A stretch of DNA of 64,000 bases from Sphingopyxis terrae subsp. terrae NBRC 15098. Lineage in GTDB: Bacteria > Pseudomonadota > Alphaproteobacteria > Sphingomonadales > Sphingomonadaceae. The DNA is taken from NCBI RefSeq assembly GCF_001598815.1, contig NZ_BCZQ01000006.1:124001-188000 (forward strand), read 5' to 3'. Below are positions 9,126 through 18,119 of the stretch, one piece after another (position 1 is the stretch's first letter; every line of letters begins with the position of its first letter). A program made the position numbers and the translations under genes. The notes below the pieces were generated by a model. That model was not told where the DNA came from. It was given only the letters and a program-made list of their open reading frames with translations, and did not search any database.

Positions 9126-9184
9126 CCAAGCGGTTAGCGGCAACGCCCACTTTCCATCCCAATCCATCCCTTCAGCCCATAAGA

Positions 9185-9212
9185 AAAGGGCCGGAGTTTC
9201 CCCCGGCCCTTT
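9185..9212 (-). terminator. Rho-independent terminator of rplK-rplA
   Basis: Read on the minus strand, the hairpin AAAGGGCCGG (arm 9203-9212), CCGGCCCTTT (arm 9185-9194) ends in TTTTCTT. It starts 22 bases after the rplA stop. Stem, loop and T tract are all visible. Confidence 0.85.
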
Positions 9213-9234
9213 CGTTGAATGGCTTCGCCTGAAA

Positions 9235-9933
9235 TCAGGCGCCGGCGACGTCCGCGGTGTCGATCTTGACGCCCGGGCCCATCGACGACGACAGCGCGAT
9301 CTTGCGGACATATTTGCCCTTCGCACCGGCCGGCTTGGCCTTGACGATCGCGTCGACGAACGCGTCGAAGTTCTGGCGGAGCTTTTCCTCGCCGAACGAC
9401 AGCTTGCCGAGGCCAGCGTGGATGATCCCGGCCTTTTCGACGCGGAATTCGATCTGGCCGCCCTTGGCTGCCTTGACCGCTTCGGCGACGTTCGGGGTCA
9501 CAGTGCCCAGCTTCGGGTTCGGCATCAGGCCCTTCGGACCCAGCGTCTTGCCGAGGCGGCCGACGATGCCCATCATGTCCGGCGTCGCGATGACGCGGCC
9601 ATAGTCGAGGTTACCCGCGAGCATGTCTTCCATCAGGTCTTCGGCACCGACCTTGTCGGCACCGGCGGCGAGCGCCTTGTCGGCATTGTCGCCGCGCGCG
9701 AAAACCGCGACCTTGACGTCTTTGCCGGTACCGGCGGGCAGCGTGACGACGCCGCGGACCATCTGGTCGGCGTGACGCGGATCGACGCCCAGGTTCATCG
9801 CGATTTCGAGCGTTTCGTCGAACTTCGCCGAAGCGAGTTCACGGACGGTCTTCAGCGCGTCTTCGATGCTGTGCAGCTTCGTCGCGTCGACCTTGCCCTC
9901 GAGGGCCTTCTGCTTCTTGGTCAGCTTTGCCAT
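9235..9933 (-). CDS. rplA: 50S ribosomal protein L1
   Basis: The 232-residue protein has the usual L1 length and starts [15 protein letters not shown]. The conserved L1 region [19 protein letters not shown] (about 125-143) is intact. L1 forms the L1 stalk of the large subunit and, in other bacteria, represses its own operon by binding the rplK leader. It follows rplK by four bases and is followed by a clear terminator. rplJ and rplL, which often come next, are not in the window. Confidence 0.98.
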   Translation of the reverse strand: MAKLTKKQKALEGKVDATKLHSIEDALKTVRELASAKFDETLEIAMNLGVDPRHADQMVRGVVTLPAGTGKDVKVAVFARGDNADKALAAGADKVGAEDLMEDMLAGNLDYGRVIATPDMMGIVGRLGKTLGPKGLMPNPKLGTVTPNVAEAVKAAKGGQIEFRVEKAGIIHAGLGKLSFGEEKLRQNFDAFVDAIVKAKPAGAKGKYVRKIALSSSMGPGVKIDTADVAGA

Positions 9934-9937
9934 CGGT

Positions 9938-10369
9938 TCAGCCCTCCGTCACTTCGAGGCCCATCGAGCGGGCGCTGCCTTCGATGATCTTGGTCGCCTG
10001 TTCGATGTCGTTGGCGTTCAGATCCTTCATCTTGATCTCGGCGATTTCGGCGAGCTTCGAGCGCGCGATCTTGCCACCGCTGATCTTGCCGGGCTCCTTC
10101 GAACCCGACTTCAGGTTCGCGGCCTTCTTGATGAGGTAGGTCGCCGGGGGCGTCTTGGTGACGAACGAGAAGCTCTTGTCCGCAAAGACGGTGATGATGG
10201 TCGGGGTCGGCGTGCCCTTGTCCATGCCGTCGGTCGCGGCGTTGAACGCCTTGCAGAATTCCATGATGTTGACGCCGCGCTGACCCAGCGCTGGCCCGAG
10301 CGGCGGCGAGGGGTTGGCAGTGCCGGCGGGCACCTGCAGCTTGATATAGCCGCTGATCTTCTTGGCCAT
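9938..10369 (-). CDS. rplK: 50S ribosomal protein L11
   Basis: The 143-residue protein has the canonical L11 sequence, with [19 protein letters not shown] near residues 22-40 and the C-terminal rRNA-binding domain [20 protein letters not shown]. It binds the GTPase-associated centre of 23S rRNA. AGGAGG precedes the ATG. It is the first gene of the rplK-rplA pair, with a 185-base leader region separating it from the acyltransferase gene upstream. Confidence 0.98.
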   Translation of the reverse strand: MAKKISGYIKLQVPAGTANPSPPLGPALGQRGVNIMEFCKAFNAATDGMDKGTPTPTIITVFADKSFSFVTKTPPATYLIKKAANLKSGSKEPGKISGGKIARSKLAEIAEIKMKDLNANDIEQATKIIEGSARSMGLEVTEG

Positions 10370-10554
10370 GATGGCCTCCTTTCTTTCTGTCGCCCCGGAC
10401 GCGTCCGGGGCTCAAAATAAGCGGTCCAGCAGAGGGTTATCAGCCCTCCTCCCGCGCGGAATCACGCCGCCGTTCCAAAGGAGGGCGATCGCGAAGCGCG
10501 GCCGTTAGCGGGCTTTCGCCCGAAATGCAAGGAAAGACGCGCCGCGCGGCGTGG
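10370..10554. other. Leader region of rplK with a 20-bp perfect palindrome
   Basis: No gene is seen here. A perfect palindrome GCCCCGGACGCGTCCGGGGC lies at 10392-10411, 23 bases before the rplK start, and could fold in the leader RNA or terminate transcription from the acyltransferase gene; no T tract follows it. An L1 autoregulatory site would be expected in this region but I cannot identify one with confidence. Confidence 0.55.
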
Positions 10555-11622
10555 TCAGGCGGCCGCGGCGACCGCCAGTCCGCTCCGGCGATTCTTCCAC
10601 CGGTTTCGGATGATGCGCTGCGCCGGACGCTCGACGATGCGATAGGTGAGTTCGGCGAGCAGCAACACGATTGCTGCGAAGAGGACATGCGCCGTCAACA
10701 AGCCATAGTCCCAGTGCCGGAACTTCGTGGTCAGCCTCAACAGACCTTCCGCGACCGGGATATTCAGCAGATAGATCGAATAGCTGCGATCGCCGAGCCA
10801 GACGAGCGGGGCTGCACCCATGAACCGGGTCCGGAGCGCAAGGATCAGCACCGCCGGCCATGTCAGTATGGCGAAGGGCAAGGCGGGATTCGCCATACCT
10901 GTCGGAATGAACAATCCGGCCACCGCGATCGCGGCGAGCAGCAAGGTCGGGACGCGCGCCAGCAGCGCGCGATAGCGCCAGAGCAGCAAACCGATGAAAA
11001 AGCCGAGCCCGCCGCGGGCAAGGCTGTTCGCGGACGTCAGCGGTTGGCCGGCATGTCCGTCGAGCAGCAGCACCGCCGCACTTACGGCAATCGCCAGACA
11101 CGCGACCGCCACGAGTGTCCGCCGCCCGACAAACGCTGCCGCAGCGAAAAGGATGTAGCAGAAAATTTCGACCGAGATCGACCAGGACGGCCCATCAAAG
11201 GTTCGCGCGACGGGCTGCGTGAACACCTGCAACATGAACAGGTGAGCGATGAAAGCGCCCACAGTATTATAGGACATCCACCAGAAGGCGATAGCCGTAA
11301 CCCCGAGCATGAACAGGTGAAGCGGATAGAGCCGCGCAATACGCGCCACGGTAAAATCGCCCAAGTTTGCCGGTGTTCGCAGCGTTTCGCCAAAGCGATA
11401 GACATGCGCGAAGACAAAGCCCGACAGGATGAAGAACAGGTCGACCCCCGCCCATCCATAGTGACGGAGCCATACTATGACCGGTCCGCCCCAGCCGTCG
11501 GCAAAAACGGCACGGTCGAACATCACCTGAGTGTGATAACCGAAGGCGACAGCGCAGGCAGCAAGCCCGCGCACCCCGTCAAGCTGCTTCAATCGTCCGA
11601 TGGCCGTGCCGTCCGTTCCCAT
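10555..11622 (-). CDS. Acyltransferase 3 family membrane protein
   Basis: The 355-residue integral membrane protein matches the acyltransferase 3 (OafA/NodX-like) family. The N-terminus reads LKQLDGVRGLAACAV, where the family's R/H motif region begins, followed by a conserved FFILSGFVFAHVY segment, and about ten hydrophobic stretches follow. The family O-acylates extracytoplasmic sugars or lipids. The ATG at 11622 is preferred to a TTG at 11655. It lies 36 bases after the tesB stop and is probably co-transcribed with it. Its position between nusG and rplK is unusual. Confidence 0.85.
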   Translation of the reverse strand: MGTDGTAIGRLKQLDGVRGLAACAVAFGYHTQVMFDRAVFADGWGGPVIVWLRHYGWAGVDLFFILSGFVFAHVYRFGETLRTPANLGDFTVARIARLYPLHLFMLGVTAIAFWWMSYNTVGAFIAHLFMLQVFTQPVARTFDGPSWSISVEIFCYILFAAAAFVGRRTLVAVACLAIAVSAAVLLLDGHAGQPLTSANSLARGGLGFFIGLLLWRYRALLARVPTLLLAAIAVAGLFIPTGMANPALPFAILTWPAVLILALRTRFMGAAPLVWLGDRSYSIYLLNIPVAEGLLRLTTKFRHWDYGLLTAHVLFAAIVLLLAELTYRIVERPAQRIIRNRWKNRRSGLAVAAAA

Positions 11623-11658
11623 TCGAAAAGCAGCCCCCTTCTGCGGCGCGCGCAATCG

Positions 11659-12594
11659 CTATCGCGCGGCATCCGGGCGATAGCGTACCAGGCCTTCCTG
11701 CACCACGGTTGCGATCAGCGTGCCGTCCTGGCGATAGATCGACCCGCGGCACAGCCCGCGGTCACCGCCGGTCCACGGGCTGTCCATCACGAACACGAAC
11801 CAGTCGTCGACACGAATATCGTCGTGGAACCACATCGCATGATCGAGGCTGGTCGACACCAGACCGGGCGTCCAGAAGTTGACGCCGTGCGGCAGCATCG
11901 CCGACGACAAAAGCCCCATGTCGGATGCGAAAGCGAGGAAACCGCGATGAAGCAGCGGATCGTCGCCGATCGGTGCGGCGACGCGGAACCATTGATAATG
12001 CTGCGTCGCCTTGGCCGAAGCCGGGGGGCGATAGCTGCGCACCTCGAACGGCCGCCGCCGCGCCATATGGGCAAGGTGGCGGTCCGAAATATTGGGATCG
12101 GCAGCGATGAAATCGGTGAAGTCCCAGCACTGCTCGGGCGGCAGCAGGTCGGGCATCGGCACCTGATGCGACAGCCCTTTCGCCGGAATCTGGAACGATG
12201 CGGTCAGGTTGAAGATCACCTTGCCGTCCTGGCGCACGACGACACGGCGGTTCGAAAAGCTGCGCCCGTCGAAATCGCGGTGGATGCGGAAGTGCAGCGG
12301 CTTGGTCTCGTCGCCGCCGCGCAGGAAATAGGCGTGGAGCGAATGCACCTGCTTTCCGGTCTCGACCGTGCGCGAAGCCGCGAACATCGCCTGCGCGATG
12401 ACCTGCCCGCCGAAAATCCGGTCGCGCGCGGTGGTCGCTAGGGCGGGATAGGTAAATTCATCCTCGACGCCGGGCACGGGGTCGAGATCGAACAGCCGCG
12501 CGACCGCCGCGACGACCTTCTCGGCCGAAACACCCGCGTTGATTTCGCGTGCGCGCGCAACGCGAGCCTGAATCTCGTCCTGACTCAGACTCAT
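11659..12594 (-). CDS. tesB: Acyl-CoA thioesterase II
   Basis: The 311-residue protein has the double hot-dog architecture of TesB, with the N-terminal landmark [12 protein letters not shown] (about 59-70) and the C-terminal landmark [17 protein letters not shown] (about 247-263). It hydrolyses acyl-CoA thioesters in the cytoplasm. The C-terminal landmark contains the Asp seen in TesB active sites. It starts 40 bases after nusG on the same strand. Confidence 0.92.
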   Translation of the reverse strand: MSLSQDEIQARVARAREINAGVSAEKVVAAVARLFDLDPVPGVEDEFTYPALATTARDRIFGGQVIAQAMFAASRTVETGKQVHSLHAYFLRGGDETKPLHFRIHRDFDGRSFSNRRVVVRQDGKVIFNLTASFQIPAKGLSHQVPMPDLLPPEQCWDFTDFIAADPNISDRHLAHMARRRPFEVRSYRPPASAKATQHYQWFRVAAPIGDDPLLHRGFLAFASDMGLLSSAMLPHGVNFWTPGLVSTSLDHAMWFHDDIRVDDWFVFVMDSPWTGGDRGLCRGSIYRQDGTLIATVVQEGLVRYRPDAAR

Positions 12595-12634
12595 GCGATT
12601 ATCCAGTGCTGCGAAAAGCGACGGCCCACGGCCA

Positions 12635-13171
12635 TCACTTCATCCGTTCGACCTGCTCGAAATCGAGCTCGACCGGCGTCGCACGGCCGAAGATCGATAC
12701 GCTGACCTTGACGCGCGCCTTGTCGAAATCGAGTTCTTCGACCACGCCGTTGAAGCTCGCGAACGGGCCTTCGAGCACCTTGACCTGATCGCCGATTTCG
12801 TAATCTACGCGAATCTCGGTCTTCGGGCGCGCGGCGGCTTCTTCCTTGCTGTTCAGGATACGCGCGGCTTCGGCTTCGCTGATCGGCTGGGGCTTGCCCG
12901 ACGACCCCAGGAAGCCCGTAACCTTCGGTGTATTCTTGACGAGGTGATACACATCGTCGGTCATCGTCAGCTTGGCGAGCACATAGCCGGGGAAGAATTT
13001 GCGTTCGGACTGAACCTTCTTGCCGCGCTTGACCTCGGTCACCGTTTCGACGGGCACTTCGACCGCCTCGACGAAATCGCTGAGTCCCAGACGCTCGGCT
13101 TCGGTGACGACCGAATCGCGAACCTTGTTCTCGAAACCCGAATAGGCGTGAATGATGTACCAGCGCGCCAT
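12635..13171 (-). CDS. nusG: Transcription antitermination protein NusG
   Basis: The 178-residue protein starts [17 protein letters not shown], the classic NusG N-terminus. The NGN domain spans about residues 1-110 and contains [10 protein letters not shown], and a C-terminal KOW domain follows ([20 protein letters not shown], about 125-144). It couples RNA polymerase to the ribosome and Rho. It follows secE by 40 bases, the usual order. Confidence 0.98.
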   Translation of the reverse strand: MARWYIIHAYSGFENKVRDSVVTEAERLGLSDFVEAVEVPVETVTEVKRGKKVQSERKFFPGYVLAKLTMTDDVYHLVKNTPKVTGFLGSSGKPQPISEAEAARILNSKEEAAARPKTEIRVDYEIGDQVKVLEGPFASFNGVVEELDFDKARVKVSVSIFGRATPVELDFEQVERMK

Positions 13172-13211
13172 CTGTGCGTGTCCTGTCCTGAAATTGGGTG
13201 TGAAGCGCGGA

Positions 13212-13409
13212 TCAGCCCGCGAGCGACGTCAGCCAGCCGACGATCAGCTTGAATACCGTGTCGACGCCGAAGAAGAACAGCGACAGCAGGATCGTCATGA
13301 TCAGAACCATGATCGTCGTCTGCATCGTCTCGCGGCCCGTCGGCCACACGATCTTGCCGGCTTCCGCCTTTACCTGGTTGACGAATTCGCCAATTTTGGG
13401 CCTCGCCAT
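13212..13409 (-). CDS. secE: Preprotein translocase subunit SecE
   Basis: The 65-residue single-span SecE has the conserved cytoplasmic region EAGKIVWPTGRETMQTT and one transmembrane helix (about 34-55). It stabilises SecY in the Sec translocon. The start at 13409 (MARPKIGEF) is chosen over an in-frame ATG 21 bases upstream because GAAGGACGGGA precedes it. Confidence 0.95.
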   Translation of the reverse strand: MARPKIGEFVNQVKAEAGKIVWPTGRETMQTTIMVLIMTILLSLFFFGVDTVFKLIVGWLTSLAG

Positions 13410-13787
13410 ATCGATCGTCCCGTCCTTCATGCGTCTCAGTTCACGGCCAGATGGGTTGCCGCCCCCGCCGCGTCAAACACGGCTTCAGGCAATAGTCCGC
13501 CCACCCTCCCCGAGCATGTCGGCGAAAGGCGGAAGGAAAACGGCGCATCTGTCCGAATGGGCGGCCTTTAGCCGCGCGCCAGGGCCTTGGCAAGCGATTG
13601 CCGCATGGCACCCCCACGCGCCGGCCTGAGAGATCGCGCCATGCACGCGCCCACAGAAGGCCGGCCGGGAATTTTCCGATCGGAACCGAGCGGCATGGCG
13701 CGCCCCGCCGCGCCAAAGAGCCACGCCAGCCATCGGAGAAATATCATGCCGGTTTCAAGATGTTCCGGAACGGTCGCCGAGGGACCG
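13410..13787. other. Region upstream of secE, no gene seen
   Basis: About 378 bases between tRNA-Phe and secE, presumably carrying the secE-nusG promoter. Small reading frames exist on both strands but none shows family features. A short dyad ACGGTC/GACCGT (about 13770-13788) sits just past the 3' end of the tRNA. Confidence 0.6.
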
Positions 13788-13863
13788 TGGTGCCCGGGGG
13801 CGGGATCGAACCACCGACACTGCGATTTTCAGTCGCATGCTCTACCAACTGAGCTACCCGGGC
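13788..13863 (-). tRNA. tRNA-Phe (GAA)
   Basis: The reverse strand folds into a 76-base cloverleaf. The acceptor GCCCGGG pairs with CCCGGGC, the D arm has GCTCAGTTGGTAGAGC, the anticodon stem is TGCGA/TCGCA around a loop with anticodon GAA, and the T loop reads GGTTCGATCC. The 3' CCA is encoded. Confidence 0.97.
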
Positions 13864-13960
13864 ACGGGCTCCACAAGGCCGTGCGGCCTGTTCGGGAGCG
13901 GCGGCTATAGGCAGGGGTTTCGATCCTGTCCAGAGCCTTTGTTGCGCAAATTTTGTCCTG

Positions 13961-14155
13961 TCATTCATCCTCGAAACGGTCGCCGTCGAGGCCCCCGTCG
14001 GGCGCCTGATCGACCGGTACGCGATAGCCTTCGTCGAACCAGCGATTGAGGTCGCGGTCGCGGCAACCGCGGCTGCAAAAGGGCTTGTAGGTCTCGTCGC
14101 GCGGCTTGCCGCACAAGGGGCAGCGGCGCGATCGGGCGGCGGCATTACTGGGCAT
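13961..14155 (-). CDS. yacG: DNA gyrase inhibitor / zinc-binding protein YacG
   Basis: The 64-residue protein has four zinc-ligand cysteines in the YacG pattern: Cys12 and Cys15 (CPLC), Cys27 and Cys31 (CSRGC). The tail is acidic. The E. coli homologue binds GyrB and inhibits gyrase. The ATG lies inside the 3' end of the RNase E/G-like gene (11-base overlap), and the gene closes an infA-maf-RNase-yacG operon. Confidence 0.92.
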   Translation of the reverse strand: MPSNAAARSRRCPLCGKPRDETYKPFCSRGCRDRDLNRWFDEGYRVPVDQAPDGGLDGDRFEDE

Positions 14156-15107
14156 GGCCCGTTCCTTTCACTTGCGCATCGGCGGCGATCGCGACCGCGC
14201 GCCCGGCGCGCCGTTCGAGCATCGCGACCCAGTGCGGGTGCGCGCCGATCCATTGGGCAACGGCCGGTCGCGCCGTGAGTTGCAGCGGTCCGGCACCAAC
14301 CGCGCGCTCGGCCTGACGCAAGAGCAGCGCGGCATCGGTCGCCACGGGATCGAAGCGAACCTGCTCGATCAGCGACGGGCGCTCGCGGCGCCGGATGATC
14401 TGCAGAAAGCCGAACCCGTTGGTCGCGGTGCGCTCGAACGGCTGCGGGAAATACGCATCGACCCAGCCATCTACCGCCTGCCGCTCGGCGCGGCCGGGCA
14501 GCGAGGGAAAATCGATGCCGATCGAACCGCCGATGTCGCAGCAGCGCACCACATGCGCCGCAGCGGCGGCGCCGGCTTGTGCCAGCGCCAGCGGATCGCC
14601 ATCGCCGTCGATGTCGATGAGCAGCATCGCGGGCGTGGCATCGACCCACAGCGCGCCGCCGGCGAACGGCCAGTGGCCGGTGCGGACATGATCGATCAGA
14701 TCGGACCAGCCCGCGTCCTCGAGCCGGTCGGGGCCGGTCGGCGCCAAGTCGGTCACCGGCAGGCCGCTCGCGGCGATGCGCGCGCGCAGGTCGGGGCCGT
14801 CATCTGGCGCGGCGTCGCTAAGCCGGCCGCGCGCGGGCTTGTCGCGGCCGCGCTCGCGCAGCGCCATGCGTATGATCTCGACCGCCAGCCGCGTGCCGAG
14901 CGGAACGCCCCTTGCCGCCACGGTCGCGACGGGGTCGCCCGGCAGGTCGAGCCGCACCACCCCCGGTTCGATCAACCGCCCGGTGATAATAGCACCGACG
15001 CGCGGCCGCTCGCCCTCGCGTTCGATCCGCGCCTCGATAATATGACCGTCTTCGATCAATGCGGCCCGCGCCTCGCCGATGCCGGCTTCGTATAGCCACT
15101 CAGCCAA
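14145..15107 (-). CDS. RNase E/G-like ribonuclease (short form)
   Basis: The 320-residue protein resembles the catalytic core of RNase E/G but is much shorter than E. coli RNase G. Both magnesium-binding aspartates appear kept: Asp165 in LLIDIDGDGD (in place of the SIDIN motif) and Asp199 in GSIGIDFPSL (in place of IVIDFIDM). I chose a TTG start at 15107 because it gives [21 protein letters not shown] lies six bases before it, and it overlaps the maf stop by only eight bases; a GTG at 15122 is the alternative. It may process rRNA or mRNA. Confidence 0.85.
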   Translation of the reverse strand: MAEWLYEAGIGEARAALIEDGHIIEARIEREGERPRVGAIITGRLIEPGVVRLDLPGDPVATVAARGVPLGTRLAVEIIRMALRERGRDKPARGRLSDAAPDDGPDLRARIAASGLPVTDLAPTGPDRLEDAGWSDLIDHVRTGHWPFAGGALWVDATPAMLLIDIDGDGDPLALAQAGAAAAAHVVRCCDIGGSIGIDFPSLPGRAERQAVDGWVDAYFPQPFERTATNGFGFLQIIRRRERPSLIEQVRFDPVATDAALLLRQAERAVGAGPLQLTARPAVAQWIGAHPHWVAMLERRAGRAVAIAADAQVKGTGHAQ

Positions 15108-15696
15108 GTGGCACTCCGGCACTCGTCAGCAGCGCGCGCGTCTCGAAGATCGGCAGGCCGACGACGTTGGAATGGCTGCCCGAAAGGAAGCGCACAAACA
15201 TCTCGGCCTTGCCCTGGATGGCGTAGCCGCCGGCCTTGCCCATCCCCTCGCCGCTCGCGACATACCAGTCGATCTCGGCGGGCGTCAGCCGTTTGAAGGC
15301 GACGACGGTATCGGCGACGCGAACGCGCGGGCGGCCATCCGCCGCGACAACGCAAACCCCCGAATAGACATGATGGCGCCGCCCCGACAACAGACCGAGC
15401 ATCCGGCGCAGATCGGCCTCGTCGGCTGGCTTTTCGAGAATGCGGCGCCCGACCGCGACGGTCGTGTCGCCCGCCAGCACCACCTCGTCCGCCGAGCGGT
15501 CGACGGCGCGGGCCTTGCTCTCGGCGAGGCGCGCGACATAGGCGCGCGGCAGTTCGCCCTTCAGCGGGGTTTCATCGATGTCGGGAGCCGCAATGCGCGC
15601 CGGCTCGAGACCGATGCGCGCCAGCAGCTCGCGCCGACGCGGCGACGTCGATGCGAGCACGAGCGACGGTGCGGGCAAGATCGCCGCCCCACTCAC
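15100..15696 (-). CDS. maf: Maf family nucleotide pyrophosphatase
   Basis: The 198-residue protein has the Maf signature [17 protein letters not shown] near the N-terminus, then [12 protein letters not shown] and the catalytic-region VVLAGDTTV. Maf proteins hydrolyse non-canonical or modified NTPs such as dTTP, UTP or m7GTP. The start is a GTG whose GTGA overlaps the infA stop, so it is translationally coupled to infA. Confidence 0.93.
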   Translation of the reverse strand: MSGAAILPAPSLVLASTSPRRRELLARIGLEPARIAAPDIDETPLKGELPRAYVARLAESKARAVDRSADEVVLAGDTTVAVGRRILEKPADEADLRRMLGLLSGRRHHVYSGVCVVAADGRPRVRVADTVVAFKRLTPAEIDWYVASGEGMGKAGGYAIQGKAEMFVRFLSGSHSNVVGLPIFETRALLTSAGVPLG

Positions 15697-15911
15697 TTGA
15701 AGCGATAGGTGATCCGACCCTTGGTCAGGTCATAGGGGGTGAGTTCGACGAGCACTTCGTCGCCCACCAGAACGCGGATGCGGTTCTTGCGCATCTTGCC
15801 GGCCGTATGGCCCAGAATTTCATGGTCGTTTTCCAGCCGGACGCGGAACATCGCGTTGGGCAGCAGTTCGACCACCTGGCCGCGCATTTCGAGAAGTTCT
15901 TCTTTCGCCAT
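15693..15911 (-). CDS. infA: Translation initiation factor IF-1
   Basis: The 72-residue S1-fold protein is nearly invariant across bacteria ([20 protein letters not shown] start, GRITYRFK end). It binds the ribosomal A site during initiation. It is the first gene of the infA-maf-RNase-yacG unit. Confidence 0.98.
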   Translation of the reverse strand: MAKEELLEMRGQVVELLPNAMFRVRLENDHEILGHTAGKMRKNRIRVLVGDEVLVELTPYDLTKGRITYRFK

Positions 15912-15994
15912 CTATCCTCTATGGGCTCGAAATTTAAGGATGCGCGCCCATAGCTCCAAATGCGCGCAATTGAAAGCCATCTGTCGCGGTGGCG

Positions 15995-16861
15995 TCAGGA
16001 CACGAGTTTCAGTTTGCGCGCGACGCGCCAGCCGACGGTCTTTGCCCAGGCATAGCTCGGCCAGCGTGGCGGCATTGCGGGGTTCAGCCCCATCCGGCGC
16101 AGCGCGGCATTGGCGGCATGGGCTTCGGATTCGCGGTAGCTCCATTCGCTGCGCCAGGTGATCGAGAGCGAGATCGAGGGCGCGTCGCCGTTGCGGACAT
16201 AATGCGGCGCCATCACCGGCATCAGCACCGCATCGCCCGGCGCGAGCGGGACCGCCTGTTCGGCGCCTTCAAAGCCATCTTCCCACGGCAGGTTGCGGTG
16301 ACCGCCGGTGTGGTAGCGTTCGTGCTCAATCCGGTGGGCAAAGCGTTCGTCGCCCGCGGGCCAGACGTGCATCACCTTGCTGCCGCGAAGCTGGAGCAGG
16401 ATGTTGTGCTCGGGATCGAAATGATAGGGCGTGATCGATCCTGGCGACGAGATGAAGACGAACCCCTGCGGCGTCAGCATCGCACCCGTCCGCGGCGAAA
16501 CGACGGGTTCCAGCTCGCCAAGCAGATCCATCAGCAGCGTGCGATAGGCATCGACCGTTTCGATATTCTTGAGCACCGCCCAACTGCGGTTGCTATCGAT
16601 GGTGCGGATCGTTTCGGCAATCGACAGCCCGTTCGATGGCACATCCTCGGGCCGGATACCGACAGGCAGATCGCCCGGATTATATTCGACCTGCGACCCC
16701 GGCAAAGTGTCGGCGAGCGCGGCCAGCGCATCGAGCGAGAGCAAGGGATGGTCGGGCAGGTGGTGGTGCAGCAGCCCCGCCTGCGCCGGATAGAGCGCGG
16801 TCATACGCTCCAGCGTTTCGGGCGGAAAGACACGAACTTGGTCGGCGGATTGCGCGGTCAT
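15995..16861 (-). CDS. JmjC/cupin_8-like putative Fe(II)/2-oxoglutarate oxygenase
   Basis: The 288-residue protein has a double-stranded beta-helix oxygenase motif: His147-Phe-Asp149 in TPYHFDPEHN and a distal His220 in MAPHYVRN. This is the HxD...H iron triad of JmjC-like cupins, so a hydroxylase role is likely but the substrate is unknown. The ATG overlaps the stop of the acetyltransferase gene (ATGA), and both follow the XrtA amidotransferase gene on the same strand. It may tailor a polysaccharide, lipid or peptide of the XrtA locus, which is inference from position. Confidence 0.75.
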   Translation of the reverse strand: MTAQSADQVRVFPPETLERMTALYPAQAGLLHHHLPDHPLLSLDALAALADTLPGSQVEYNPGDLPVGIRPEDVPSNGLSIAETIRTIDSNRSWAVLKNIETVDAYRTLLMDLLGELEPVVSPRTGAMLTPQGFVFISSPGSITPYHFDPEHNILLQLRGSKVMHVWPAGDERFAHRIEHERYHTGGHRNLPWEDGFEGAEQAVPLAPGDAVLMPVMAPHYVRNGDAPSISLSITWRSEWSYRESEAHAANAALRRMGLNPAMPPRWPSYAWAKTVGWRVARKLKLVS

Positions 16862-18042
16862 GACGGATCCTGTTCGATCGGCGGTTTGGGGGCGGCGCGC
16901 TTCAGGCGGCGCCAGATTTTCTCGGCACGCGCCAGCGCGCGAAAGCGCCAGCGGTCCGAGGCGCCCGACAGGGGCGCGTTGATCCACACCAACCGGCGCC
17001 GTTCGCGCCAGACGCTGTCGATCATCGGATGATCGGGCGCCGCGCAGCTGTCGACCCATGCGACGCGCGCGTCGGCGAGGATATCGAGATTCGCCTGCTG
17101 AAGCAGCACCCCGGGCGAGAAGCGGGCATATTCCTCGTCGAAGGCGGTCTTGAAGGAAAAGGCGCCGGGCGGCGCCACGAAGTTGATCAGCAGCGCGATC
17201 GGCCGCTCGCCAAGATCGAGCGCGCGCATGTCGAGCCGGCCCGCCTCGGCCGCTGCGGCAAGGATCGCGCGGAACCAGGCCTCGGTTTCGCTCTGGCTCG
17301 CAAGCGCCGATCCGGCGCGCCCCTTCCAGCCGCGCGCTTCGAGGTCGAGGAAGGCATCGATCCAGCCCTCGATCGCGTCGCCGCTGCGCCACTGGCGAAA
17401 TGTCAGCGGCCCCAGTTCGGCAAGGCGGTTGGCCTGGCGCCGCAATTCCTTGCGTTTCTTGCCGCGCATGGCGGCTTCCCAATAGGCGCCCGGCGAAAGG
17501 TCGCTTTCGAGCAGCGCGCGCTCCTCGCGGTGGACGGCTTCGGCCTCGTCGCCGCGACCGCGCACGACTTCGGCCAGCGCGCGATGCAGCGGGCCGTCTT
17601 CGGTCAATCGCGGCACCTGAACCAGCGTTTGCGCCCACGGCGCAGCATCGCACCAGCCAAGCAGGATCGACCAGAACAGCGTTTCGCAGCCCGCGCGCAC
17701 CAGCGGGGCGCCGTGAAAATGATTGGGATGCGCCCAGCCGACAACATGGCGGAGCGGCAACGGGCCGTAGCGTGCGGCGGGCGCCAGCGGCATTACGCCG
17801 ATCAGCGGCCCGTCGCTGCCCGTCATCACCATCACCAGCCGCGCCTGCCGCTCAGGATCGAGCAGGTGCAGCGCCGATTGCAGGCACCAGCGTTCGACGA
17901 AGGGATTGGGCTCGCTCGCCGCCGCGGCCAGGCGGTCCCAAGCCGCGGCAAGATCGTCCGACAGCGCGAGCGGATCGACAACACGAACGGTCAGCGGCGC
18001 GGCTTCGGCGGCATGGGTCGGAAAGGCGGGATGCACCGTCAT
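16858..18042 (-). CDS. GNAT family acetyltransferase, BioF2/CelD (FemAB-like) type
   Basis: The 394-residue protein matches the acetyltransferase_6 (BioF2/CelD) group. It has the basic segment MRGKKRKELRRQANRLAELG near residues 191-210 and a C-terminal region LLINFVAPPGAFSFKTAFDEEYARFSPG typical of this fold (quoted in parts: PGAFSFKTAFDEEYARF). Related genes occur in EPS and cellulose clusters. It lies 77 bases after the amidotransferase gene and overlaps the oxygenase gene. The start at 18042 follows from the family N-terminus; the frame upstream enters the amidotransferase gene. Confidence 0.8.
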   Translation of the reverse strand: MTVHPAFPTHAAEAAPLTVRVVDPLALSDDLAAAWDRLAAAASEPNPFVERWCLQSALHLLDPERQARLVMVMTGSDGPLIGVMPLAPAARYGPLPLRHVVGWAHPNHFHGAPLVRAGCETLFWSILLGWCDAAPWAQTLVQVPRLTEDGPLHRALAEVVRGRGDEAEAVHREERALLESDLSPGAYWEAAMRGKKRKELRRQANRLAELGPLTFRQWRSGDAIEGWIDAFLDLEARGWKGRAGSALASQSETEAWFRAILAAAAEAGRLDMRALDLGERPIALLINFVAPPGAFSFKTAFDEEYARFSPGVLLQQANLDILADARVAWVDSCAAPDHPMIDSVWRERRRLVWINAPLSGASDRWRFRALARAEKIWRRLKRAAPKPPIEQDPS

Positions 18043-18119
18043 CGGCGGCGAGCCTAGCAGCGAGTTGTTAAGAAGCGGTGGCGATTCAGCGGCTTCGCAC
18101 CACGCGCGCCGCCGAGAAA

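Noticed and set aside
8880-9326. Minus-strand frame containing HPGLDPGS and WIPDQVRDD
   Set aside because: This is the translation of the 74-bp palindrome, a common artefact; the rest overlaps ccmB and rplA ends.
13441-13733. Small frames between tRNA-Phe and secE
   Set aside because: Arg/Pro/Ala-rich, no ribosome site, no family; treated as non-coding.
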